64,000 nucleotides of DNA from JBBRBB01 sp963830175 (lineage in GTDB: Bacteria; Bacteroidota; Bacteroidia; Chitinophagales; Chitinophagaceae): NCBI GenBank assembly GCA_963830175.1, contig CAWHKV010000008.1, positions 83,488 to 147,487 of the forward strand, given 5' to 3'. Position numbers and translations under genes: made by a program. Each line of letters starts with the position of its first letter. The stretch's first letter is position 1. Shown piece by piece: positions 1 through 7,354 of this stretch. The notes beneath the pieces are model-generated. The model was not told the DNA's origin and made no database searches. It saw only the letters and a program-made list of their open reading frames with translations.

Positions 1-1072
1 AATGGCCCGTTGCACCGCCAATACTAATTGCTACATCGTTACCAAGCACCTGCGCGGATATCATTGTTAACGCTTCGCACTGGGTAGGGTTAACTTTTCC
101 GGGCATTATAGAGGATCCCGGTTCATTATCCGGAATAAATATTTCGCCAATGCCGCTGCGCGGTCCGCTGGAAAGCAGCCGGATATCGTTGGCAATTTTC
201 ATTAAACTAACAGCTACTGTTTTTAATGCACCATGCGCCTCAACTATTGCATCATGCGCTGCCAGGGCTTCGAATTTGTTTTCAGCGGTTACAAATGGCA
301 ACCCTGAAATTTGGGCGATCTTTTCTGCTACGAGCACGTCATAACCTTCCGGAGTATTTATGCCTGTACCTACTGCTGTTCCACCAAGAGCTAATTCACT
401 TAAATGAGGTAATGCATTTTTAATTGCCTTAATTCCATGAGTCAGTTGGGCGGCATATCCACTAAATTCCTGGCCAAGGGTTAACGGTGTTGCATCCATG
501 CAGTGCGTTCTTCCTATTTTAACCACATGCATAAATTCCTTGCTTTTAGCGGCAAGGGTATCTCGTAATTTCTCAATTCCCGGCAAGGTAATTTCAACCA
601 GCATTTTATAGGCTGCAATGTGCATGGCTGTAGGAAAAGTATCGTTGGATGATTGTGATTTGTTTACATCATCATTAGGATGCAGCGTTTTTTCTTTATC
701 GGTAAGCGAGCCTCCATTCAATACGTGCGCCCGGTATGCAATCACTTCATTCACATTCATATTGCTTTGGGTGCCACTGCCGGTTTGCCAAACTACCAGC
801 GGAAACTGATCGTCAAGCTTTCCTTCGAGTATCTCATCACAAACCTGTGCAATAGCTTTGGTTTTATCATCTGCCAATACACCCAGTTCGTTATTTGTTA
901 GGGCTGCAGCCTTTTTTAAAATGGCAAATGCATAAATAACCGGCATTGGCATTTTATTAATGTCTTGTGCTATTTTAAAATTTTCAATGCTTCTTTGAGT
1001 TTGCGCGCCCCAGTACACCGATTCGGGCACCTTAACCTCGCCCATGGTATCTTTTTCTATCCTGTAACTCAT
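1..1072 (-). CDS. fumC: Class II fumarate hydratase (partial, C-terminus beyond the left edge)
   Basis: Fumarase catalyses the reversible hydration of fumarate to L-malate in the TCA cycle, in the cytoplasm. The start is the ATG whose complement lies at 1070-1072, giving MSYRIEKDTMGEVKVPES and then the WGAQTQRS segment typical of class II enzymes. Further in are TGSGTQSNMNVNEV, HPNDDVNKSQSSNDTFPTA and GRTHCMDATP, and near the window edge the superfamily signature GSSIMPGKVNP. About 357 of the usual roughly 465 residues are present; the rest lies left of base 1. The reading frame is open throughout. The gene is co-directional with the downstream-strand glycosylase gene at 1140-1877, about 67 bp upstream. 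Identification is firm. Confidence 0.96.
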   Translation of the reverse strand, partial: MSYRIEKDTMGEVKVPESVYWGAQTQRSIENFKIAQDINKMPMPVIYAFAILKKAAALTNNELGVLADDKTKAIAQVCDEILEGKLDDQFPLVVWQTGSGTQSNMNVNEVIAYRAHVLNGGSLTDKEKTLHPNDDVNKSQSSNDTFPTAMHIAAYKMLVEITLPGIEKLRDTLAAKSKEFMHVVKIGRTHCMDATPLTLGQEFSGYAAQLTHGIKAIKNALPHLSELALGGTAVGTGINTPEGYDVLVAEKIAQISGLPFVTAENKFEALAAHDAIVEAHGALKTVAVSLMKIANDIRLLSSGPRSGIGEIFIPDNEPGSSIMPGKVNPTQCEALTMISAQVLGNDVAISIGGATGH

Positions 1073-1139
1073 GCCTTCAATTTTTTGCAAAGGTAAACCA
1101 GCTAAGTAATGGATGAAAATATTAACCAATCTAAAATCG

Positions 1140-1877
1140 CTAATGGTATAATACCTGGCAATTGGTACAGAAAAATGATCGCCTCTTTGTTTGTCCGCAG
1201 TATTTTTTTATAAGTGGAAGATCGCACCTAGTGCATGTTCTTTTTGTATGTGCCAACCAGTGTTTTTTTAACTGGTATTCTCTTTTCCAATGCAAAAAAT
1301 CAAAAGAATAATTACGCGCCTCTTTAATTAATTCACTTAATTTTTTAGGTGGAAGCTTTTCTATAATACTCTCGGGATGCACCTTTATGCGATAGAGAAC
1401 CTCATTCTTAATAATATTTCCTACCCCTGAAAAAATCTCCTGGTTTAAAAGTGCATCGCAAACCAGCATTTCTGGCTTGTCTTTTAATTTTTTTCTTGCT
1501 TTTCGAGGGTTCCAGTCATCACTCATTACGTCTGCAGTCCAATTATAGATTTCATCCGGGTGTTCTGTGAAGAATTTTACAGAGCAGGCATAAAAGCACA
1601 ATTTTCCTTTTTTAAACCCCAGGCAGAGCCTGGGATTCGGTTTCAGGTCAGCCTCTTCATTTATTCTGAAAGATCCAAATAACAAAAAGTGTATTCGCGC
1701 AGTTACTTTTGAGGTATGTATTAAAAAATGCTTTCCCCAACTTTTAAATTCAATTATAGTTTGCCCCTTAAGTTGTTGTATGTTTTCTTTTGAATTCCCG
1801 GTTACCTCAATAATTTTTTTTCCTGTGAATTGCCTGGTGGCTTCTTTTAGTAAAACGATGGATGGACCTTCTGGCAT
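1140..1877 (-). CDS. Fpg/Nei-family DNA glycosylase (endonuclease VIII-like)
   Basis: This is a base-excision repair glycosylase/AP lyase that removes oxidised bases. The open frame extends to 1916, but I place the start at 1877 because family members need Pro-Glu directly after the initiator Met as catalytic residues, and MPEGPSIV begins there. The protein is then 245 residues. The middle has the helix-two-turn-helix region (NQEIFSGVGNIIKNEVLYR), and the C-terminus carries the four-cysteine zinc finger (CTRC near the start, CTNC near the end). The finger ends in QTKRRSFFC rather than a textbook GR-T-YCP-CQ, so this is a Nei2-like branch rather than classical MutM. It lies upstream of fumC on the same strand. 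Confidence 0.88.
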   Translation of the reverse strand: MPEGPSIVLLKEATRQFTGKKIIEVTGNSKENIQQLKGQTIIEFKSWGKHFLIHTSKVTARIHFLLFGSFRINEEADLKPNPRLCLGFKKGKLCFYACSVKFFTEHPDEIYNWTADVMSDDWNPRKARKKLKDKPEMLVCDALLNQEIFSGVGNIIKNEVLYRIKVHPESIIEKLPPKKLSELIKEARNYSFDFLHWKREYQLKKHWLAHTKRTCTRCDLPLIKKYCGQTKRRSFFCTNCQVLYH

Positions 1878-2168
1878 ATAAATGTTACTTGTATTATTAA
1901 ATAAAATTTTGACCAATTACAATCTACCAATCAAACTAAAATTATGCCTGCTGCTTATATTGTTTGGTCGTTTGTGTGATTTTTAAATGCTTATTTTTAC
2001 AAAAATCGATATCTGCTTTTGCATCTTGTTTTACGTAACAGGTTAGTAACTCTCAATTGAATTCAGTCCAAATATGCAAAACCCGCATTATAAAATTCGT
2101 TTCTGCTCTTTAAGCATTTTTTGCCGTGCTTTTAATTTGCATAATTCTATTAAATATTACAACATATA

Positions 2169-4460
2169 ATGGGGCACAGTGTAAAACGAAAAGTGGGCAT
2201 TAGTGCCTGTGTACTTATTTTTTTACTTAGCCTGTTAATGATGATCGGCTGGCTAACCGGCACAGATAATTTGCTATTTGGTTTTAATGGTTCGCCCAAG
2301 GTTAAATTTAATGCCGCCTTGTGTTTTATGTTATCATCAATAGTCCTGTTGTTTTTTTATATTAAAGGAGAAGATCCAAAACGAAAGAAAATACCTATTA
2401 CACTTTCTGTTATTATTTCATTAATCGGATTTTTAACCCTGCTTGAATATTTTTTTCACCTGAACTTTCATATCGATGAACTTTTTGTAAGTGATGCCGG
2501 ATCTCCCGGCGATTTTTTTGTGGGGGGTAGAATGTCACCGATAGCAGCACTTAATTTTTTTCTCATTGGTATCGGCCTTTTGTTTTTTAATAAAAACAAG
2601 GCTACAGTTTACCAGTTTAATTACCTTTTTGTAATTGTTTTCTCTGCCATGTTAATTGTTATGGGGCTGAACTTCCTAACCACATTTTCAATTTTCATCA
2701 GGCTGCCCGTATTAGCGGCTGTTATGTTTATAATTCTGGGGATTGCGATATACATGGCTCAGCCTATACTACAGGAAAAAGTAAGCCTCGACCTAAAAAT
2801 GATGAGTGGTTTTACCGTCGTTTTTATCTTCCTTTTTCTGGTTGGTTTTTTCTTATTTTTTAATAATGCAAAGCGTAAAACCACGCAAGTACAGGAAGAA
2901 ACTTCTAACCGCATAATCAGGGCTACAGAAGATTTGTTGCTGGCATCAAAGAATATGATGTCTGAAATGCGGGGATTAATAATTACTGGCGATCGGGCAT
3001 TTGTTTCTTCTATAACAAAAGAAAAGGAAAGGGTTGATCAACACTTAAAAGAACTTCAGGCTCAGACAGTCGGAAAAACTGCATACAAGAGTAAGATCGA
3101 TACGCTGAAAAACATTCTGGAAAAGCAAATTGCTTATACCCGGAGGATTGTTGAAGACAGCAGCCTGGCAGATTACAGTGCAGCTAAGGCGCTTAAGATA
3201 ACCAACGAAGGCAACAACACGCTCAACCGGATTTCACTTTTGTTATTGCAAATTCAGCAGCAGGAAAACCAGGAGTTACATAAAAGAAAAGATGCGAGCT
3301 ACCGAAGGCTTACAGATTTCAACAATGCTTCTTTAGGGTTTTTGGTTAGTGTTTTTGTATTGCTGTTATTCTTACTGCTTGTAATTCGCAATAATGCCAA
3401 TAAAATTCGCAGGTCAAAAGAACAGTTCCGCGGGTTATTAGAATGTGCGCCTGATGCAATGATCATTATTAACGAAAAAGGAAAAATTGTTTTAGCCAAT
3501 CAGCAAACAGATAAATTGTTTGGTTATGAAAGGGAGGAGATAGTGTACCAGCCTGCTGAATTTTTAGTTCCCTTAAACGATGAACAAACAGGTGGAGTTA
3601 AAAATCCTTTTAAAGTAAATTCTCCTTTGGTTGGCACCATATTATTTATGAATGCACGTAAAAAAAGTGGAGCAATATTTCCGGCAGAAATAACTCTTTC
3701 TCCCCTTATAACCGATAAAGGAAGTTTTCTTACTGTTTCCGTGCGTAATATAACAGAAAGAAAAAAATCTGAAGAAAAAATAAGGTATCAGGCAAATTTA
3801 ATAGAAGATATAAGCGATGCGGTGTTTTCCGTAGACAAGGATTTTAAAATTATTTCCTGGAACAGGGCTGCCGAAAACTTGTATGGATACACTGAGGAAG
3901 AAGCCATTGGAGAAACAACAACCAAAATTTTAAATGCCCGACTGCCCGAAAACGAATTAAGAGACATAAGGAAACAGTTAATAAACGAAGGCTATTTTAA
4001 AGGAGAAATAACCCACACCAAAAAAAATGGAAAGGGTGTCACTGTTTTTATTACTTCCTCTGTTATTAAAAATGAAAGGGGTGAATTAGATGGCTATGTA
4101 AGCGTTTGCAAAGACATATCAGAACGCATAATGCTTGAAGAACAGTTAAAGAAATTTAATGAGGAACTGGAAGAACAGATCCAGGAAAAAACAGGCGAAA
4201 TACAGGATATACTAGGCAGAATAAACGATGGTTTCTGTGCACTCGATTCCAACGGTTATTTCACCTATGTAAATAGCCAGGCAGCATCTATCTTAAGTAT
4301 AGAAAATAAAAAAGTTATCGGCAGAAATATTTTTGATGTTTTTCCGGCAGATGAAGAAAGACAACCTTTTTACGAAGAATATTTCAGGAGTCTTAAAGGA
4401 GCAGCGAAATGCAGATGTAGAATGGTACTCAGAAAAGTTCGGTATCTGGCTCGAGTTTAA
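2169..4460 (+). CDS. CHASE3/multi-PAS sensor histidine kinase, N-terminal part (frameshifted as read)
   Basis: This frame encodes the sensory half of a large membrane histidine kinase. The N-terminus has about seven hydrophobic segments (roughly residues 11-30 to 180-235), then a CHASE3-type extracytoplasmic four-helix region (about 240-375) ending in another membrane helix (about 390-408). Cytoplasmic PAS domains follow at about 415-535 and 540-660, then a coiled coil (about 662-690) and the start of a third PAS. Homology stops near base 4398: after YFRSLK the frame runs into the unrelated tail GAAKCRCRMVL and a stop, while the PAS continues in the +1 frame (next entry). Removing one base in the AAAGG run at about 4395-4399 joins the two into one protein of about 1260 residues. 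It is either a one-base insertion or a read error. Confidence 0.85.
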   Translation: MGHSVKRKVGISACVLIFLLSLLMMIGWLTGTDNLLFGFNGSPKVKFNAALCFMLSSIVLLFFYIKGEDPKRKKIPITLSVIISLIGFLTLLEYFFHLNFHIDELFVSDAGSPGDFFVGGRMSPIAALNFFLIGIGLLFFNKNKATVYQFNYLFVIVFSAMLIVMGLNFLTTFSIFIRLPVLAAVMFIILGIAIYMAQPILQEKVSLDLKMMSGFTVVFIFLFLVGFFLFFNNAKRKTTQVQEETSNRIIRATEDLLLASKNMMSEMRGLIITGDRAFVSSITKEKERVDQHLKELQAQTVGKTAYKSKIDTLKNILEKQIAYTRRIVEDSSLADYSAAKALKITNEGNNTLNRISLLLLQIQQQENQELHKRKDASYRRLTDFNNASLGFLVSVFVLLLFLLLVIRNNANKIRRSKEQFRGLLECAPDAMIIINEKGKIVLANQQTDKLFGYEREEIVYQPAEFLVPLNDEQTGGVKNPFKVNSPLVGTILFMNARKKSGAIFPAEITLSPLITDKGSFLTVSVRNITERKKSEEKIRYQANLIEDISDAVFSVDKDFKIISWNRAAENLYGYTEEEAIGETTTKILNARLPENELRDIRKQLINEGYFKGEITHTKKNGKGVTVFITSSVIKNERGELDGYVSVCKDISERIMLEEQLKKFNEELEEQIQEKTGEIQDILGRINDGFCALDSNGYFTYVNSQAASILSIENKKVIGRNIFDVFPADEERQPFYEEYFRSLKGAAKCRCRMVLRKVRYLARV

Positions 4461-5952
4461 TCTTTATCCATCTCCGAAAGGATTATCAGTATTTCTCCGG
4501 AATATCACAGAGAAAAAATTAGCCGAAAAAGCTTTGAGAGATGCGGAAGAAACACGAAAGCTTATAATGGACTCATCCTTAAATGCTATTATCTCAATTG
4601 ACCTTTCGAATAAAATCACCTTATGGAACTACCAGGCCGAAGAAATGTTTGGTTGGAAGGAAGGTGAAATGCTGGGAAGAAGACTTGCAGATACAATTAT
4701 TCCGCCGCAATACAGGGCAATGCACGAACAGGGCTTTGAAAAATACATAAAAACGGGTGAAGGTCCCGTATTAAACAAGATCATAGAAATAACCGCTCTT
4801 AAGAAAGGTGGCGAAGAATTTTCTATAGAAATGAAAATTGTGCCTTTAAGGCAAAACTCAAAACAATTCTTTTCGGCTTTTATTAGGGACATCACGCAAA
4901 AGAAAAAAGCAGAAGAAACAATAAGGCTTTCCGAATTAAAATATAAGCTGTTGTTCGAAAGCAATCCACTTCCTATGTGGATGCTCGCGCTGGAAGATTC
5001 AACTGTAATAGATGTAAATGAGGCGGCTATACATTTTTACGGCTATTCCAAAGACGAATTCTTAAACCTCAACATGAAGAACCTTCGTCCCAAAGAAGAA
5101 TATCCCCGTTTTTTAGAAGAAATGCAGCATAATATTTATGCAATGAGCAACCGGGGCATTTGGAAACACAAGAAAAAAGATGGCACTTTAGTAGACGTTG
5201 AGATAATCGGGCAAAATATTATGTACAACGAGAAAAAGGTAAGGCTTTCTCTTGCTAACGATGTAACAGAAAAATTAAAGGCAGAGCGAAAACTGCAGGA
5301 ATCGTACGAAGAGATAAGAGAATTAGCCTCTCACATACAAGAAGTAAGAGAAGAAGAGCGTGCCCAAATGGCGAGGGAAATTCATGATGAACTGGGTCAA
5401 CAGCTTACGGGTCTAAAGATGGATGTATCCTGGGTTTATAAAAAGCTTCCTCCCCAAGAAGAAGTGCTTATTCAAAAGATAAATGGAATAAAGGGGCTGC
5501 TCGATGATACAATTAAGACCGTAAGAAAAATAGCTACCGAACTCAGACCGAGTATTTTAGATGATCTTGGGTTGCTGGAGGCATTAAAATGGCACAGTTT
5601 TGAATTTGAGAAGCGCGCCGGCATACAAATTCAGTTCACTTCTACGTTCTCGCATATATCCATTGCTAAAAACATGGCTGTAGGCTTATTTAGAATTTAC
5701 CAGGAGTCTCTAACAAATATTGCCAGGCATTCAGAAGCAACCATAGTAAAAACTACTTTTGAGCAAGATAAGAGCAACCTTATTTTGTTAATTGCAGATA
5801 ATGGAAAAGGCTTTGATGTTAAAGATATTCAGCATAAAAAAACCCTGGGTTTACTGGGAATGAAGGAAAGAACGCTTATGATGGGAGGTAAGTACGAGAT
5901 AAAAAGCACCATTGGAAAAGGAACTATTGTAATTGTATCAGTCCCCGTTTAG
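4333..5952 (+). CDS. Multi-PAS histidine kinase, C-terminal part with HisKA_3 and HATPase
   Basis: Continuation of the kinase begun at 2169. Homologous sequence starts near 4399 (EQRNADVEWYSEKFGIW); the ATG at 4333 is only the first start codon in this frame and is probably not used. It completes a PAS domain, adds two more (about residues 80-195 and 200-315 of this frame), then a dimerisation/phosphoacceptor domain of the NarX/LiaS type (HisKA_3) with AREIHDELGQQ, His at 5383-5385. The ATPase domain has NIARHSEA (N box), ADNGKGFD (G1) and GLLGMKER (G2). Its stop is 31 bp before the start of the LuxR-type regulator at 5984, the usual genetic pairing for this kinase class. The signal is unknown; the PAS domains show no obvious heme or flavin signature that I can call. 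Confidence 0.86.
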   Translation: MMFFRQMKKDNLFTKNISGVLKEQRNADVEWYSEKFGIWLEFNLYPSPKGLSVFLRNITEKKLAEKALRDAEETRKLIMDSSLNAIISIDLSNKITLWNYQAEEMFGWKEGEMLGRRLADTIIPPQYRAMHEQGFEKYIKTGEGPVLNKIIEITALKKGGEEFSIEMKIVPLRQNSKQFFSAFIRDITQKKKAEETIRLSELKYKLLFESNPLPMWMLALEDSTVIDVNEAAIHFYGYSKDEFLNLNMKNLRPKEEYPRFLEEMQHNIYAMSNRGIWKHKKKDGTLVDVEIIGQNIMYNEKKVRLSLANDVTEKLKAERKLQESYEEIRELASHIQEVREEERAQMAREIHDELGQQLTGLKMDVSWVYKKLPPQEEVLIQKINGIKGLLDDTIKTVRKIATELRPSILDDLGLLEALKWHSFEFEKRAGIQIQFTSTFSHISIAKNMAVGLFRIYQESLTNIARHSEATIVKTTFEQDKSNLILLIADNGKGFDVKDIQHKKTLGLLGMKERTLMMGGKYEIKSTIGKGTIVIVSVPV

Positions 5953-5983
5953 CAGTGAAGAACCAAAAAAATCCTATTGTCTT

Positions 5984-6613
5984 ATGACGAGAATTTTAAT
6001 AGCAGATGATCATTCAATTGTGCGGCGAGGGCTTAAACAAATTCTTACAGATGATTTTCCATTTGCACATATAGAAGAAGTAGCAGATGCCCACGAACTT
6101 ATAATAAAAGTGATGAAAGAAAAGTGGGATGTAGTTATATCCGACCTTTCTATGCCAGGCAGAAGCGGGTTAGAAAGTTTGCAGCAAATAAAAGAACATT
6201 ACCCTAAATTACCCGTATTAATATTAAGTGTACACCCCGAGGAGCATTATGCCATCAGGGTTTTAAAAGCCGGGGCTGCAGGATACCTAAATAAAGATAC
6301 CGCTCCCGATGAGCTGGTAAAAGCCGTTAACCGTGTACTTACAGGTAAAAAATATATTACCCCTTCCATTGCAGAAAAATTGGCCAGTACATTAGATTTC
6401 GATAGCGAAAAAGCATCTCATGAACTGTTGTCTGACCGTGAGTTTGAAGTTTTAAAATTACTTGCAGCCGGCAGGTCTGTTTCAGAAATTGCAGAATCTT
6501 TATCGCTAAGCCTCACCACCGTAAGCACTTACAGGGCGCGAATAATGACCAAAATGAATATGAAAACCAATGCAGACCTAACGTTATACGCCATTGAGAA
6601 TAAACTGATTTGA
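5984..6613 (+). CDS. NarL/FixJ-family response regulator (REC + LuxR HTH)
   Basis: A DNA-binding response regulator of 209 residues. I start it at the ATG at 5984 (MTRILIADDHSIVRRG); the longer frame from 5933 overlaps the kinase end and adds no conserved sequence. The receiver domain has acidic residues D8-D9, phosphoacceptor D54 (VVISDLSMPG), the switch Ser and the Lys of GYLNKD. The C-terminal LuxR helix-turn-helix starts with LLSDREFEVLKLLAAGRSV and ends with STYRARIMTKMNMK. It is the clear cognate partner of the HisKA_3 kinase upstream. Candidate binding sites are the (C/G)TACTACA palindromes before the secreted genes downstream (inference). Confidence 0.95.
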   Translation: MTRILIADDHSIVRRGLKQILTDDFPFAHIEEVADAHELIIKVMKEKWDVVISDLSMPGRSGLESLQQIKEHYPKLPVLILSVHPEEHYAIRVLKAGAAGYLNKDTAPDELVKAVNRVLTGKKYITPSIAEKLASTLDFDSEKASHELLSDREFEVLKLLAAGRSVSEIAESLSLSLTTVSTYRARIMTKMNMKTNADLTLYAIENKLI

Positions 6614-6686
6614 GCTGCTGCTTACAGGTATCTTGTTTTACCTTTTAAACCAGTTGTAATATAAATTCTACAAAAAAATAATACAA

Positions 6687-6694
6687 CTACTACA
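6687..6694 (+). promoter_or_regulatory. Single CTACTACA motif upstream of the receiver gene
   Basis: The octamer CTACTACA lies about 45 bp before the -7-like box at 6739 and 92 bp before the receiver gene. The same octamer, or GTACTACA, recurs in the next two intergenic regions as palindromes. I infer a half-site for the LuxR-type regulator; the sequence shows only the recurrence. Confidence 0.4.
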
Positions 6695-6738
6695 TTATTA
6701 AACCTTTTAATTCTATTAACCTCCGGCCATGTGAGCTT

Positions 6739-6746
6739 TAATTTTG
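6739..6746 (+). promoter_or_regulatory. Bacteroidetes -7 box TAATTTTG
   Basis: TAATTTTG matches the TAnnTTTG -7 element of the Bacteroidetes primary sigma factor. It lies 39 bp before the ATG at 6786. No good TTG -33 element is seen about 20 bp upstream, which would fit an activator-dependent promoter. Confidence 0.45.
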
Positions 6747-6752
6747 AGGTTT

Positions 6753-6770
6753 AATAGGATATAACCTATT
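6753..6770 (+). repeat. Inverted repeat AATAGG-N6-CCTATT in the receiver-gene leader
   Basis: Perfect 6-bp arms with a 6-bp spacer, between the predicted -7 box and the start codon at 6786. It could be a repressor site or a small leader hairpin. The arms are short and AT-rich, so chance is possible. Confidence 0.35.
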
Positions 6771-6785
6771 GAAATTTACACCCTC

Positions 6786-7175
6786 ATGTATAAAAGTAAA
6801 TTAGAAATCCTGATCGTAGACGATTCAGAAATGATTGTGGAAAGGTTGATAGACCTTGTTCACGAGCTGATAGATATTGAATCAGTCAAGCAGGCCGGCA
6901 CTTTCTCCGAAGCGTATGTTTTAATAGAAGAAGTTCATCCAGACATCGTGTTTTTAGATATTAATCTACCCGACGGAAATGGTGTTGATCTTTTAAACAA
7001 GATTAAAAAAAGTTATCCTGAAGTAAAGGTCATCATGTTTACCAACCAGGCTAACGATTATTATAAAGTAATGTGCAAACAATTAGGCGCCGATTATTTC
7101 TTAGACAAATCATGCGATTTTGAGTCTGTTCCACAAATACTATCATCCATAAGGGCTTTAGCCGGCACCCATTAA
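6786..7175 (+). CDS. Stand-alone receiver-domain response regulator
   Basis: A CheY-like protein of 129 residues with only a receiver domain. It shows D12-D13 in ILIVDDSE, phosphoacceptor D58 (IVFLDINLPDG), switch T86 (MFTNQ) and K108 (FLDKS). There is no output domain, so it acts either by protein contact or as a phosphate sink or relay. It sits between the PAS kinase/LuxR regulator pair and the two secreted glycosidase-like genes and has its own likely promoter. I infer it belongs to the same signalling circuit, because a kinase with many PAS domains often has an extra receiver partner. Confidence 0.92.
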   Translation: MYKSKLEILIVDDSEMIVERLIDLVHELIDIESVKQAGTFSEAYVLIEEVHPDIVFLDINLPDGNGVDLLNKIKKSYPEVKVIMFTNQANDYYKVMCKQLGADYFLDKSCDFESVPQILSSIRALAGTH

Positions 7176-7192
7176 CTACCCATGTAGAATTT

Positions 7193-7211
7193 GTACTACA
7201 CTATGTAGTAC
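7193..7211 (+). promoter_or_regulatory. Palindromic operator candidate upstream of the first secreted gene
   Basis: Perfect palindrome GTACTACA-CTA-TGTAGTAC (8-bp arms, 3-bp spacer). Its centre is about 153 bp before the ATG at 7355 and about 64 bp before the -7-like box at 7266. A weaker ACTAC/TGTAG pair precedes it at 7175-7187. The same half-site recurs before the paralogous gene at nearly the same distance, which argues for a regulator-binding site. Confidence 0.6.
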
Positions 7212-7265
7212 TATTCATTACAGCAAAAGTAACCCTGACTCTATATGGTAAAATGTACACAATAA

Positions 7266-7273
7266 TACTTTTG
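7266..7273 (+). promoter_or_regulatory. -7 box TACTTTTG for the first secreted gene
   Basis: TACTTTTG fits TAnnTTTG and leaves a leader of about 75 nt before the ATG at 7355. No TTG -33 box is evident, consistent with activation from the upstream palindrome (inference). Confidence 0.4.
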
Positions 7274-7354
7274 CCCTGCTTTCCTACAACAAGAGAATAA
7301 CACCACAGAACTACTGACTTAGAAACCTATTGGTCACTTCGTAGAAAAATGTGT

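Noticed and set aside
4333..4460. Programmed +1 frameshift in the PAS kinase
   Set aside because: There is no slippery stop context such as CUU-UGA, no upstream Shine-Dalgarno-like stimulator, and other genes in the window carry similar indels.
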